DNA of 42,999 nt from an uncultured Alphaproteobacteria bacterium (GCA_902628835.1 CACOPD010000009.1:1-42999); one strand, 5' to 3'. Shown: positions 1-7,865, numbered from the stretch's first letter. The notes: generated by a model not told the origin, from the sequence alone. Numbers and translations are program-made.

Positions 1-2
1 TT

Positions 3-188
3 ATAATCTCAGTGATATTTTCTATAATATTTTTTACTCACGAAAATATAAATGGTGGCGTTGTTTTGTTTCTTGTAACAACAATTCCATTAATCGCCTT
101 CCCTTTTTTGTGGACTGTCTCAATTTATAAAAGACAAGAGAACGTCAGACAAGAAGTAATGAAGGGGAAAAAAAATAAGAATTATTAA
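3..188 (+). CDS. C-terminal end of a membrane protein (partial)
   Basis: This frame is open from the window edge to a TAA at 186-188, giving about 61 residues. It holds one complete hydrophobic segment and the end of another (around HENINGGVVLFLVTTIPLI), then a strongly basic tail rich in Lys, Arg and Gln. The tail is probably cytoplasmic by the positive-inside rule. The gene starts outside the window, so neither the family nor the full topology can be given. It ends 9 nt before the DUF2470 gene on the same strand, so the two may be co-transcribed. Confidence 0.6.
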   Translation: MISVIFSIIFFTHENINGGVVLFLVTTIPLIAFPFLWTVSIYKRQENVRQEVMKGKKNKNY

Positions 189-197
189 TTACATTTA

Positions 198-482
198 ATG
201 ATGAGTAGTGAAAATAATCCAGATTGGTTAGTTAAAGTATCTAAAAGTGTTATTAAACACATGAATGATGATCATTCTAATTCCATAGTCTCTACACTTC
301 ATGCACAACATGGCATAAAGGATAAAAATGCAAAGATGTCAAAACTTGAGGTAAATGGTTACTATACTATGTCAAATAACGAATTGTATTTCATAGATTT
401 TGAAAATACATGTAATTCTTTAGATCAATATAAAACAGAACTTATTAGAAATGCTAAAAGGTATAGATATTATGAGTTATAA
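198..482 (+). CDS. DUF2470 (HugZ C-terminal-type) protein
   Basis: A 94-residue stand-alone DUF2470 domain. The hallmark HMNDDHSNSI stretch near residues 21-30 is the signature of this domain, which normally sits at the C-terminus of HugZ-type heme utilisation proteins and related pyridoxamine-oxidase-fold proteins. Here there is no FMN-binding barrel. Two adjacent ATG codons (198 and 201) are possible starts; no good Shine-Dalgarno was seen before either. The downstream neighbour is convergent. In known homologues the domain contributes to heme binding or dimerisation. A role in heme handling is inference; the IsdG-like protein at 8835 is the only other hint of heme metabolism nearby. Confidence 0.75.
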   Translation: MMSSENNPDWLVKVSKSVIKHMNDDHSNSIVSTLHAQHGIKDKNAKMSKLEVNGYYTMSNNELYFIDFENTCNSLDQYKTELIRNAKRYRYYEL

Positions 483-528
483 AAATAAATTATAAAATGT
501 ACTATTAAGTAATTAATATAATTTATTT
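483..528. terminator. AU-only inverted repeat between convergent genes
   Basis: A 12-bp perfect inverted repeat (arms 483-494 and 517-528, core AATAAATTATA / TATAATTTATT) with a 22-nt loop lies exactly between two convergent genes and overlaps the stop codon of the minus-strand one. It could act as a weak bidirectional terminator. The all-AT stem and long loop make this uncertain in such AT-rich DNA. Confidence 0.3.
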
Positions 529-1203
529 ATGAAAATTGTAGTTATATATTTTACCAACAACAAAAAGCCCTGTCGAAACTGAAAACCCTATTCCAATTGC
601 ATAAATTAAAGTTCCTATGCCTACTATACCACCTAAATAAAATCCAACTCCAACAGCGCTTAGCTCCAGTAAAGTTCTTATTAATGCTATAGATTGATTT
701 GATTTTAAGACCAGACCTTGCATAAGGCCGTCCCGAGGACCAGCCCCTAAGTTGGATGCTAAATAAAAACCACTACCAATTCCAATTATTAATATACCTA
801 AAATAACTTGAATTAATTGATAAAAAAATGCTGTTGGATACGGTAAAATAAATATTGAGAGATCCAAAACTACTGAAATTAAAATTGCATTTAAAATTGT
901 ACCAATCCCAGGTTTTTGTTTAAGTGGAAACCATAATAGTAAAACTGCTACACTGACTATAAATGTTGTAATTCCAATAGAGTATCCTGTCTTAAAAGCT
1001 AAACCTTGATGAAGTACAAACCAAGGTGAAACACCTATATTGGCAGTTACTAATAATGCCTCACCTATACCAAATAATATAAGACCTAAAACTAAATAAA
1101 AAATTGTTATTTTTTTTGGTTTAAAATTAAATTCATTAGATGAACTCCAATATAATTGAGGTATTTTTTTTAAAGTCAGAATATATATCAAATTTTTTAC
1201 CAT
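523..1203 (-). CDS. YczE/YyaS/YitT-family integral membrane protein
   Basis: A 226-residue polytopic membrane protein with about five to six hydrophobic helices. Features typical of the YczE family (COG2364) are a first helix reading LGLILFGIGEALLVTANIG, the segment GVSPWFVLHQGL, and the loop motif GAGPRDGLMQG in the second half, which looks like an internal repeat of the first half. Biochemical function is not established for the family. An ATG at 1203 overlaps the DDAH stop codon (ATGGTAA); a TTG 15 nt further upstream is a less likely start. The overlap implies translational coupling to DDAH, so it probably ends the operon that passes through tRNA-Arg. Confidence 0.8.
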   Translation of the reverse strand: MVKNLIYILTLKKIPQLYWSSSNEFNFKPKKITIFYLVLGLILFGIGEALLVTANIGVSPWFVLHQGLAFKTGYSIGITTFIVSVAVLLLWFPLKQKPGIGTILNAILISVVLDLSIFILPYPTAFFYQLIQVILGILIIGIGSGFYLASNLGAGPRDGLMQGLVLKSNQSIALIRTLLELSAVGVGFYLGGIVGIGTLIYAIGIGFSVSTGLFVVGKIYNYNFHK

Positions 1204-1964
1204 CTTAAACTCATACAACTTAAACCAGCATCTACTTTAGCGATTTCATTTACATTAATTTTAATAATATTGTATTTTCTGGTTAATACTTCTTCAGCTT
1301 TAATAAAACCATCTGGAACTAATAATTTATCATTTATTCTAAGAGAGTTTGCTGCACCCTCCTCTCCAATTGGAAGTTCAATTAATTTATAATTAGATTT
1401 CAGATAATCTAATTTTGCCATTCTATTACTAACTAAAATAACATCATCATCTATTAAACTACACTCTGATTTAAAATGAAGGATATCTTTTGGTGTTTGA
1501 CAAATCTCAACTGTAGCACCAAGTGAGTTGAGTAAATTTGATAATGCTTCTGCGCCTGATTTGTTAGTTCTATTTGATAAACCTATAATAAAATGATTAT
1601 TGATATTTAATATATCTCCTCCTTCAATCGTTCCATGTTTAACAACAAATACATTTTCAAAATATTTATTTATTTCTGAATTAATTATTTTAGCTTCACC
1701 ACTTCTTGTTAGATCGCTTGGATTTAGAATAATAATATTGTTTTTGTAGATAAGAGCTGGATCTTCGACGAATATACTATCTGGATAATCTTCTAAACTA
1801 TCTAATAGAATTATTTTCAGACCTGATTCCTCAATGTAATTAATATAATTCTTATGTATATCTAATATTTTTTCATAACTTGGGTTTAAGTGTTGAGAAC
1901 TTAACGCTTTATGAATACTTTTATTTGGTTTTCTTATAATAGCTTTTGTAAATTTATACGTCAT
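1197..1964 (-). CDS. Dimethylarginine dimethylaminohydrolase (DDAH)
   Basis: A 255-residue member of the amidinotransferase/DDAH pentein fold. DDAH hydrolyses N-omega-methylated arginines to citrulline and methylamines. Visible motifs are the early FTKAIIRKPNKS strand, DSIFVEDPA (about 62-70), GTIEGGDIL, GLSNRTN, the catalytic-His segment LHFKSECSLID (His163) and the C-terminal catalytic Cys250 in AGLSCMSLRW. The frame stays open into the upstream tRNA, but the ATG at 1964 puts the FTKAI strand at the N-terminus as in homologues. That start lies only 3 nt past the CCA end of tRNA-Arg, so no Shine-Dalgarno is possible once the tRNA is processed. It overlaps the downstream YczE gene by 7 nt. 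Arginine deiminase-like activity on another guanidino compound cannot be excluded. Confidence 0.88.
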   Translation of the reverse strand: MTYKFTKAIIRKPNKSIHKALSSQHLNPSYEKILDIHKNYINYIEESGLKIILLDSLEDYPDSIFVEDPALIYKNNIIILNPSDLTRSGEAKIINSEINKYFENVFVVKHGTIEGGDILNINNHFIIGLSNRTNKSGAEALSNLLNSLGATVEICQTPKDILHFKSECSLIDDDVILVSNRMAKLDYLKSNYKLIELPIGEEGAANSLRINDKLLVPDGFIKAEEVLTRKYNIIKINVNEIAKVDAGLSCMSLRW

Positions 1965-1967
1965 ATT

Positions 1968-2044
1968 TGGCGTGCCCGGCATGATTCGAACATGCGACCC
2001 CCAGATTAGGAATCTGGTGCTCTATCCTACTGAGCTACGGGCAC
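1968..2044 (-). tRNA. tRNA-Arg (anticodon CCU), CCA encoded
   Basis: Read on the minus strand, the acceptor stem GTGCCCG pairs with CGGGCAC. It is followed by a D arm with GCTC/GAGC, an anticodon stem CCAGA/TCTGG enclosing loop TTCCTAA (anticodon CCT), a T arm GCATG-TTCGAAT-CATGC, discriminator G, and an encoded CCA at 1970-1968. It lies 8 nt after the stop of the 94-residue protein gene and 3 nt before the DDAH start codon, so it appears embedded in a protein-coding operon. Confidence 0.95.
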
Positions 2045-2052
2045 TCCTATAT

Positions 2053-2337
2053 TTAATTTTTATGATTTAATGTTACTTCACCAGTTTTTGTATCAACAAC
2101 ATCAAATGTTTTTTCGTTATTACTCATTCTTTTAGATCTAGCTGCTGAAGCACGTTCCATAGCCTCATTATCAGCATATAAAGAAATTGCCATTACAGTT
2201 GTATCACTTGCACGTATTTGTAATAATTGTTCAGCCTCAGGAAATTCAGATGGCGCTTTTGATGAATAATCTTCAATAGATTTATCAGCATCCTCTTTAG
2301 ATTTAAAATTAATAGTTGTTATTCTAGCTACAGACAT
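2053..2337 (-). CDS. Small conserved-looking protein, possibly dimeric alpha/beta-barrel (ABM-like)
   Basis: 94 residues with no signal peptide or membrane segment. The N-terminal strand MSVARITTINFKSKEDADK, a helix after it, and a second strand around TTVMAISLYADNEAMERA resemble the ferredoxin-like layout of antibiotic-biosynthesis-monooxygenase proteins, where the last part reports a per-residue sample before a helix. No catalytic residues are recognised. The start is supported by a good Shine-Dalgarno (AAAGGAG) 5-6 nt upstream. It follows the 57-residue gene by 24 nt and precedes tRNA-Arg by 8 nt, placing it in the same transcript. Function unknown. Confidence 0.7.
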   Translation of the reverse strand: MSVARITTINFKSKEDADKSIEDYSSKAPSEFPEAEQLLQIRASDTTVMAISLYADNEAMERASAARSKRMSNNEKTFDVVDTKTGEVTLNHKN

Positions 2338-2361
2338 TTTAACTCCTTTTATTTAATAAAA

Positions 2362-2535
2362 TTAGTGATGAAGTTTCATATGATTCATATAATCTTTATG
2401 TTCTTCAATTAATAATTCTAAACTATTTCTTAATTCATCAATATTAGACCAAGATTCAACATCTAGTTTACCTTTTTCTAAATATTTTAAAATTCTTTTA
2501 ATATCATCAATATTATTAAAATCTTTATCAGTCAT
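2362..2535 (-). CDS. Small acidic helical protein, unknown
   Basis: 57 residues beginning MTDKDFNNIDDIKRILKYLE. It is predicted to be largely helical and ends in MNHMKLHH, which has several Met and His residues that could bind metal. The ATG at 2535 is preferred over a GTG 9 nt upstream, because AAGGTGAG lies 4 nt before the ATG and overlaps the GTG. It lies 28 nt downstream of the second sugar permease and 24 nt upstream of the 94-residue gene, so it probably belongs to that transcript. No family recognised. Confidence 0.6.
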   Translation of the reverse strand: MTDKDFNNIDDIKRILKYLEKGKLDVESWSNIDELRNSLELLIEEHKDYMNHMKLHH

Positions 2536-2563
2536 TTGTCTCACCTTAATTATATTAAGAAAT

Positions 2564-3394
2564 TTATTTTACAGCTCCTTCTGTTAAACCAGAAACAAAA
2601 TATTTACCAATAAATACAAACAATAAAATCACTGGTAAACTTGCAAGAACAGCTCCAGATAATAAAAAACCCCAATCAATTTGATATTGGCCTACAATTC
2701 CAGCTAAACCGACAGGTAATGTCTTCAAATGATCACCACTTATTAAAATAGAGGCAAATAGATATTCAGTCCAAGATATAATAAAACAAAAAATTGCTAC
2801 ACTTGCTATACCTGGTGCAGCTAATGGGATAATAATTTTGGATATTACAATATATCTCGATGCGCCATCAATATAAGCTGCCTCTTCTATCTCATTGGGT
2901 ATTAACTTAAAAAAAGCTTTTAACATCCATACTGCAAATGGAGTGGCAAATAATACATTAACAATAATTAATGCAAAATAACTATTAAGTAGATTTACTT
3001 TTGCAAACAACAAATAAATAGGTACTAATAAAATTACTCCTGGAAAAGCGTAGGTCACTAGAAGTGAATATTCTACAAATTTATTTCCATAAAATTTAAG
3101 TTTATGTAAACCATATGCAGCCGATACAGAAAGAATAATTGAAATTATCATAGATGAAAATGATACAATTAAACTATTTTTTAAATATATAAAAAAATCT
3201 GAATTAAATAATATTTTATTATAATGTTCTAGAGTAAAAGATCTTGGAATAATGGTTGTTGATGTTGCAATTATTTCTTCAGGACTTTTAAATGATGAAG
3301 TTATTATCCAAAAAAAAGGAAAGAAAAAAATTAGTATAATCAATAATAGAGATACACTTAAAAATAGAAGTTTTATATTATTTTCTTTAATCAT
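2564..3394 (-). CDS. Sugar ABC transporter permease, MalG/UgpE type
   Basis: 276 residues with six predicted transmembrane helices, of the carbohydrate-uptake-1 permease family. The EAA loop that contacts the ATPase is visible as EIEEAAYIDGASRY (near residues 167-180), followed by the typical IIPLAAPGI. The start ATG overlaps the stop of the partner permease by 8 nt, indicating tight coupling. It forms a heterodimeric channel in the inner membrane with the 290-residue permease. The substrate cannot be read from the sequence; the linked FGGY kinase suggests a sugar or polyol. No ATP-binding subunit lies in this operon. Confidence 0.92.
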   Translation of the reverse strand: MIKENNIKLLFLSVSLLLIILIFFFPFFWIITSSFKSPEEIIATSTTIIPRSFTLEHYNKILFNSDFFIYLKNSLIVSFSSMIISIILSVSAAYGLHKLKFYGNKFVEYSLLVTYAFPGVILLVPIYLLFAKVNLLNSYFALIIVNVLFATPFAVWMLKAFFKLIPNEIEEAAYIDGASRYIVISKIIIPLAAPGIASVAIFCFIISWTEYLFASILISGDHLKTLPVGLAGIVGQYQIDWGFLLSGAVLASLPVILLFVFIGKYFVSGLTEGAVK

Positions 3395-4259
3395 CTTCTT
3401 TTGGAGCCATAGATTTTATAAATATTATTGAAAATAGTAATAACAAAAAGCTAGTAATTATTGATAAGGTAGCAGCTTGACTAATTCTAAATTTAGTAAA
3501 AGCTGTTTCGTAAATTAATAATGGTAGTGTTGTAGTAGCATTTGACGGTCCTCCTTTTGTAATTAACCATATAATGTCGAATATATTGAATGATAGCAGT
3601 GTGCCAACTAAACCTAATACAAATAAAACATTTTTAAGATTTGGAAATGTAATAAAAAGAAATTGTTGAATAAAATTAGCCCCATCAACTTTAGATGCAT
3701 CATACATTTCTCTATTTATGGAATTAAGTCCAGAAAGAATAATTAAAGCTAAAAAAGGACTCCAACGCCATGAGTTTATTAGAATTAAACTTATAAAAGC
3801 TTTATTAGGAGAACTAAAAAAACCTGTTGCTTCATTAAGCAATCCAATATCAATTAAAACTGAATTTATTACACCACTACTACTGCTCAACATTAATTTC
3901 CAGATTACAACAACAACTACTGTTGGAATAATAAATGACAAAATAATCCAGTTAGCCATAATTTTTTTACCAGGAAATTTATAATTAATAGTTAGGGCGA
4001 TTGTGAATGCAAAGAATGTTTGGCAAATTGCATTTCCAATAATCCAATATAGACTATTTAATGAGGCATTTAAAAATTTAGATTTGCCAAATATTTTTAT
4101 ATAGTTATCAATTCCTATAAATTTTCCTGTTGTACCAATAATCTTTACGTTAAATAAACTTAATTCGAATGCTATGTAAATAGGAACTAAAATAATTAGA
4201 GATATCCAAATAACTAATGGAGATACAAATAACCAACCCTCAATATTATTTTTTTTCAC
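3387..4259 (-). CDS. Sugar ABC transporter permease, MalF/UgpA type
   Basis: 290 residues with an N-terminal cytoplasmic stub (MKKNNIEGWLFVSP) and six predicted helices. The EAA loop reads EMYDASKVDGANFIQQFLFI followed by TFPNL, matching MalF-like partners of CUT1 transporters. It pairs with the downstream MalG-like permease, whose start overlaps its stop. It is separated from the binding-protein gene by a 47-nt gap that contains a strong hairpin (4268-4292), an arrangement that usually lowers permease expression relative to the binding protein. An open frame on the other strand (3718-3984) is a shadow of this gene. Confidence 0.92.
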   Translation of the reverse strand: MKKNNIEGWLFVSPLVIWISLIILVPIYIAFELSLFNVKIIGTTGKFIGIDNYIKIFGKSKFLNASLNSLYWIIGNAICQTFFAFTIALTINYKFPGKKIMANWIILSFIIPTVVVVVIWKLMLSSSSGVINSVLIDIGLLNEATGFFSSPNKAFISLILINSWRWSPFLALIILSGLNSINREMYDASKVDGANFIQQFLFITFPNLKNVLFVLGLVGTLLSFNIFDIIWLITKGGPSNATTTLPLLIYETAFTKFRISQAATLSIITSFLLLLFSIIFIKSMAPKEDD

Positions 4260-4267
4260 AGAATTAA

Positions 4268-4292
4268 CAGCACCTCTATATAAGAGGTGCTG
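4268..4292 (-). terminator. Intercistronic hairpin between binding-protein and permease genes
   Basis: A perfect 10-bp stem, CAGCACCTCT (4268-4277) and AGAGGTGCTG (4283-4292), encloses a 5-nt loop. It is one of the most GC-rich stretches around and has no long T-run after it on the minus strand. It most likely acts as an attenuator or an mRNA 3'-end stabiliser protecting the upstream binding-protein message, rather than as a full terminator. Confidence 0.7.
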
Positions 4293-4306
4293 AAAAGATT
4301 ATTAAA

Positions 4307-5578
4307 TTATTCAATAGCTTCAGTCATTATTTCCATACCTTCACTAACCGCATCTTTTGGACTTTTGTCATCAATTAAAGTTAGTTGAAGTGTTTGAGCT
4401 AACAAATTCTGAGCTGATATGGATGATATACTTGTAAAAGTATTACCATTAGTAAAACCAAATAGACTTCCTCTTGTAGAATTATCTAACATCGTTTCTA
4501 CTTGTGATTTATATTTTACAACAACCGGATCATCCCAATAAGTTGAATCTTTACTTCCAGCTTCAGTTATTGGTAAGAATAATCCTGGTTCCATGTTAAT
4601 AAATCTACCATAGTTACCAGGTTCCATTAAGAAGCTAAGAAACTTTTTAGAAGCTTCCATTTTTGCTTCGTCATCGGTCATAATCATAGCGGAGTTAACA
4701 TATGATACAGTACCTGCTCTATGAGCTTTACCATTTGCATAAGGTATCTGAATAACACCAAGGTCACTAGCATCTCCTCCAGCTTGTGAGTCGTATGTAG
4801 ATATTACAGTAAACTGTAATATCATTGCACAACCTTTACTTGCAAAACATGCTTCTGCTTCACCCCAAGTCCAATTTGCTGCATCTGGTGCTGAATATTG
4901 ATATAATTCTTTATAAACATCATAAGCAGCTACTGTCTCTGGATTATCAAATCTTAAAGTGCCATCAGAATTATAGATTTCTTCTGCACCTGAATTAACC
5001 ATAAAACTATAAATAGTTTGATCAGTATATAACTGTTTATTACCTGGTAGGCCTATTCCATAAACACCATCTTTAGTGAGAGCTTTTGCAGCTTTCTTTA
5101 AATCAGACCATGTTTTTGGAGGCTCAATACCTGCTGCTTCAAAATCACTTTTTCTATACCATAGAGATAAACCCATATTCCACAAAGGAACAGCCCAGGT
5201 ATGTCCATTATAAGTATATTGATCTAATGCTTTTTGATAAAAACCATATTTTGAATCAAGTTCAGCAACAAAATCTTCAACAGGTTGTGCTGCTCCCATA
5301 TCAGCAAGTATTGGAGTAAAATCTGGAATACCAACTAATATCTCTGGTGCAGTACCTGCTGCGACAGAAGCAGGAGCTTTAGCATAAATTTCTCCCCAGT
5401 TTTGAACCTCTTGAGTAACGTTAATATCTGGATTAGCAGAATTGAACTCATCAATTAATGTTTGAATTCTATCTACTCTATGTGGAACTCCTTCCATATG
5501 CCAGAAAGTGACATTAGTTGCTGCATAAGAACTAATTGAAAATAGAATTGTAAATATAAAGAGTATTACTTTATTCAT
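4307..5578 (-). CDS. Extracellular solute-binding protein, family 1 (sugar)
   Basis: 423 residues. An N-terminal signal peptide ends at SISSYA, and the mature protein begins with NVTFWHMEGVPHRVDRIQTL, the standard first strand of CUT1 binding proteins; DLKKAAKALTKDGVYGIGLP is also typical. Length fits the MalE/UgpB class. It captures the substrate in the periplasm for the two downstream permeases. A strong Shine-Dalgarno (AGGAGGG) precedes the ATG. Together with the hairpin after the gene, this suggests it is the most highly expressed member of the operon. Substrate not determinable. Frames on the opposite strand here are shadows. Confidence 0.93.
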   Translation of the reverse strand: MNKVILFIFTILFSISSYAATNVTFWHMEGVPHRVDRIQTLIDEFNSANPDINVTQEVQNWGEIYAKAPASVAAGTAPEILVGIPDFTPILADMGAAQPVEDFVAELDSKYGFYQKALDQYTYNGHTWAVPLWNMGLSLWYRKSDFEAAGIEPPKTWSDLKKAAKALTKDGVYGIGLPGNKQLYTDQTIYSFMVNSGAEEIYNSDGTLRFDNPETVAAYDVYKELYQYSAPDAANWTWGEAEACFASKGCAMILQFTVISTYDSQAGGDASDLGVIQIPYANGKAHRAGTVSYVNSAMIMTDDEAKMEASKKFLSFLMEPGNYGRFINMEPGLFLPITEAGSKDSTYWDDPVVVKYKSQVETMLDNSTRGSLFGFTNGNTFTSISSISAQNLLAQTLQLTLIDDKSPKDAVSEGMEIMTEAIE

Positions 5579-5648
5579 TTTTGCCCTCCTAATAAATATT
5601 TATAGTTAATATTAATTAAACTTTGTTTTCAATAAAAATTAAACTAAT

Positions 5649-7136
5649 TTACCAAATATTATTAAGAGATTCTCTTAATTTTTTATATTTTAAGTATTTT
5701 TGTTTTAGATATTTAGAATGAATTTTATTAGGATAATAAGTTTTACTAATTCTTTGATTATCATTAACTATTTTTTTAAGATTTTTTTTATTTAAATAGC
5801 TATTAATTAGAAACGCAACTCCAAGTGATCCAAGTTCAGAAATATTTAAAACTTTAACTTTGATATTTAATACATTCGATATTAATTGAGGTAAAACTTT
5901 GCTTTTTGATGCTCCTCCAGCAAGATAAAGACTATCATTTTTTTTAATCTTATCTCCATAACAATCTCTAATTGATAATGCTAAACCTTCATAACATGAA
6001 GTTAATATATCAAATTTATCATGATGGGGTAAAATGCCAAATATTTCAGCTTTCGAATGTAAATTTATAAATGGAGAAATTGATCCTCCATAATTTAAGT
6101 AAGGTAAAAATACTAATGAGTTTTTTGGATAATTTTTTGTTAAGTATTTTTTTTCAAAATTATTGATGATTTTTATTTTATTTGAGTAATTTTTTGATTT
6201 TTTATAAAAATTTTCAATTACCCAATCAATATTGGTTGTTCCAGCAACATTTATTTTAGTCTCGAGCCACGTATTATCAAGAGAAGAAAATAATAAACCA
6301 GAATTATCTTTGGAAATTTTTGAATTATTTTTAACTATTATATTATGACAAGTTGTTCCTATAATACTAATTTTTCTGTTCGTGTTAATGCCTCCTGACC
6401 CTAAAACTGACGCAATAACATCTCCACAACCAACTATAACTGGGGTTCCTACCTTTAAAGAAGTTAATTTTGCTGCACTAGTTGTAATATAACCACCAAG
6501 ATCGTTTGATTTTTTTATATCAGGAAATAATTTAAAATATTTTAAATTTAATTTAAAAATTTTAAAAATTTTTTTTGATAATCTTTTATTTTTTATATCA
6601 CCTGGAAATACTGAGACCTCAGTCTCATCATTATAAACTTCATCTGTTAATTTAAATCTAATCCAGTCTTTACATGTTAAAATATATTTAATTTTATCTA
6701 ACTTCTCTTTTTCATATTTTGAAATCCATTTGAGAATTGGTATTGTACATCCAAACTGTACAATTGATCCTGTAATATTATAAACTTTTTTAAAAATTGT
6801 ATTATCTGTAAATATTTTTTGACTTCTTGTATCATTCCATAAAATTGCATTTCTTACAGGTTTATTATTTTTGTTTATTGACCAAAAACCAACCATATTA
6901 CCAGTTATGCCAATACCAATTATATATTTTGATGATATATTAGATTTTTTTATTAATATTTTTATACATTTTGCAGTAAGTAACCAAAATTTATTCATAT
7001 CAATTTCAGATTTACCAAATTCATCAGTTATAACTGGATTTTTTATTGCATAAGAACTAACTTGATTAAAATTTTTATTGAATAGTATAGTTTTGATAAT
7101 TGATGTACCTGCATCAATTGTTAGATAATATTTCAA
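5649..7136 (-). CDS. FGGY-family carbohydrate kinase (xylulokinase-like)
   Basis: 495 residues counting from a TTG at 7136. The N-terminus then reads (M)KYYLTIDAGTSIIKTILF, the standard FGGY phosphate-1 motif, and AAGAGA lies 7 nt upstream; no ATG is available. Other features are GIGITGNMVGFW, the LWNDTRSQ segment, the catalytic-base region GCGDVIASVLGSGG (Asp239) and the adenosine motif AGGASKSKVLPQLISNVL. The enzyme phosphorylates a sugar or polyol with ATP in the cytoplasm. Family members act on xylulose, ribulose, erythritol, glycerol or apulose, and the sequence alone does not decide. It precedes the ABC transporter genes in the same direction, so it probably phosphorylates the imported substrate. 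Very Lys/Asn/Ile-rich. Confidence 0.88.
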   Translation of the reverse strand: MKYYLTIDAGTSIIKTILFNKNFNQVSSYAIKNPVITDEFGKSEIDMNKFWLLTAKCIKILIKKSNISSKYIIGIGITGNMVGFWSINKNNKPVRNAILWNDTRSQKIFTDNTIFKKVYNITGSIVQFGCTIPILKWISKYEKEKLDKIKYILTCKDWIRFKLTDEVYNDETEVSVFPGDIKNKRLSKKIFKIFKLNLKYFKLFPDIKKSNDLGGYITTSAAKLTSLKVGTPVIVGCGDVIASVLGSGGINTNRKISIIGTTCHNIIVKNNSKISKDNSGLLFSSLDNTWLETKINVAGTTNIDWVIENFYKKSKNYSNKIKIINNFEKKYLTKNYPKNSLVFLPYLNYGGSISPFINLHSKAEIFGILPHHDKFDILTSCYEGLALSIRDCYGDKIKKNDSLYLAGGASKSKVLPQLISNVLNIKVKVLNISELGSLGVAFLINSYLNKKNLKKIVNDNQRISKTYYPNKIHSKYLKQKYLKYKKLRESLNNIW

Positions 7137-7152
7137 TTTAATTCTCTTAAAT

Positions 7153-7332
7153 TTATATCCATGAATAACCAACGCATAATAATGCTATTATTAGAAAAAA
7201 ATTCATAATTCTTTTTCTTGTTTTAACTTGTTTATCATTTAAATTAACATTTCTTGAAAGATAATAAATATAACACCCAATAATAAAAGCTACAAAACCT
7301 CCGAGATATGCATACCATTGTAAGTCAGTCAT
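7153..7332 (-). CDS. Small two-TM membrane protein, unknown
   Basis: A 59-residue frame beginning MTDLQWYAYLGGFVAFIIG. It has two hydrophobic segments (about residues 8-25 and 43-58) separated by a basic, polar loop rich in Asn and Lys (NVNLNDKQVKTRKR), a hairpin topology with both ends probably on the periplasmic side. The stop lies 16 nt before the TTG of the FGGY kinase, suggesting it is the first gene of the sugar operon. There is no clear Shine-Dalgarno. No family recognised; the membrane character and spacing are the evidence that it is real. Confidence 0.5.
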   Translation of the reverse strand: MTDLQWYAYLGGFVAFIIGCYIYYLSRNVNLNDKQVKTRKRIMNFFLIIALLCVGYSWI

Positions 7333-7425
7333 TTTTCTAAATATATTATCATAAAAAATTATAATTATTTAATTAAAAAAAACAGAATCAGAATAATTAA
7401 TATATTTTTAATTTAAGGAGGAACT

Positions 7426-7857
7426 ATGTCAGAATTAATTTTAGAAGCTGGTGGAACAATGGCATTTACATTCCATGTTTTGTTTATGCTTTTCAATTTA
7501 TTTATTATTTATCAATTTTATTTCAACAATAAATTTTTTAATGAACTCGGATTTTCAAATGAAGAACCTAAGTTAGTTTTTAGAGGCCCTTTAGGCGCTG
7601 TTTTTTTAACAATGTTGTTAATGTCTATATTATTAACTTTTGACGTTACTGGAAATACATATGCAGAGAATGTAGTACAATATAAATTCTGGTATTCATT
7701 TTTATTTATGCTTATGACAATAGCATTAATAAGCTCTTTAGTTCGATATTTTAATCTTGTAAATAATTACGGAATTACTCCTAATATAAGGGGAGTTATG
7801 TTTCCATTAGTTGGATTGATCTTAATTATTATTAGAACTATGTTTGAAGCTTATTAA
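7426..7857 (+). CDS. Four-TM membrane protein, unknown
   Basis: 143 residues with four predicted helices, one near the N-terminus (AFTFHVLFMLFNLFIIYQFY) and a last one at FPLVGLILIIIRTMF. The loop PKLVFRGPLGAVFLT and the segment RYFNLVNNYGITPNIRGV are the polar parts. A strong Shine-Dalgarno (AAGGAGG) lies 5 nt before the ATG, and a strong terminator hairpin follows the stop, so it looks like a well-expressed single-gene unit. It is divergent from the kinase/ABC operon across a 93-nt AT-rich gap. No family recognised. Confidence 0.7.
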   Translation: MSELILEAGGTMAFTFHVLFMLFNLFIIYQFYFNNKFFNELGFSNEEPKLVFRGPLGAVFLTMLLMSILLTFDVTGNTYAENVVQYKFWYSFLFMLMTIALISSLVRYFNLVNNYGITPNIRGVMFPLVGLILIIIRTMFEAY

Positions 7858-7865
7858 TATAAATT

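Noticed and set aside
1965..1982. Earlier DDAH start inside the tRNA (MPGTPN extension)
   Set aside because: It would lie within the tRNA acceptor and T arm and adds residues not found in the family; the ATG at 1964 fits homologues.
3718..3984. Open frame of 88 codons on the plus strand inside the MalF-like permease gene
   Set aside because: It lies wholly antisense to a well-supported permease with its EAA motif; it has no ribosome-binding site and no recognisable product.
5086..5319. Plus-strand frame inside the solute-binding protein gene
   Set aside because: Antisense to a coding gene with strong family evidence; low-complexity Gln/Leu content is an artefact of the opposite strand.
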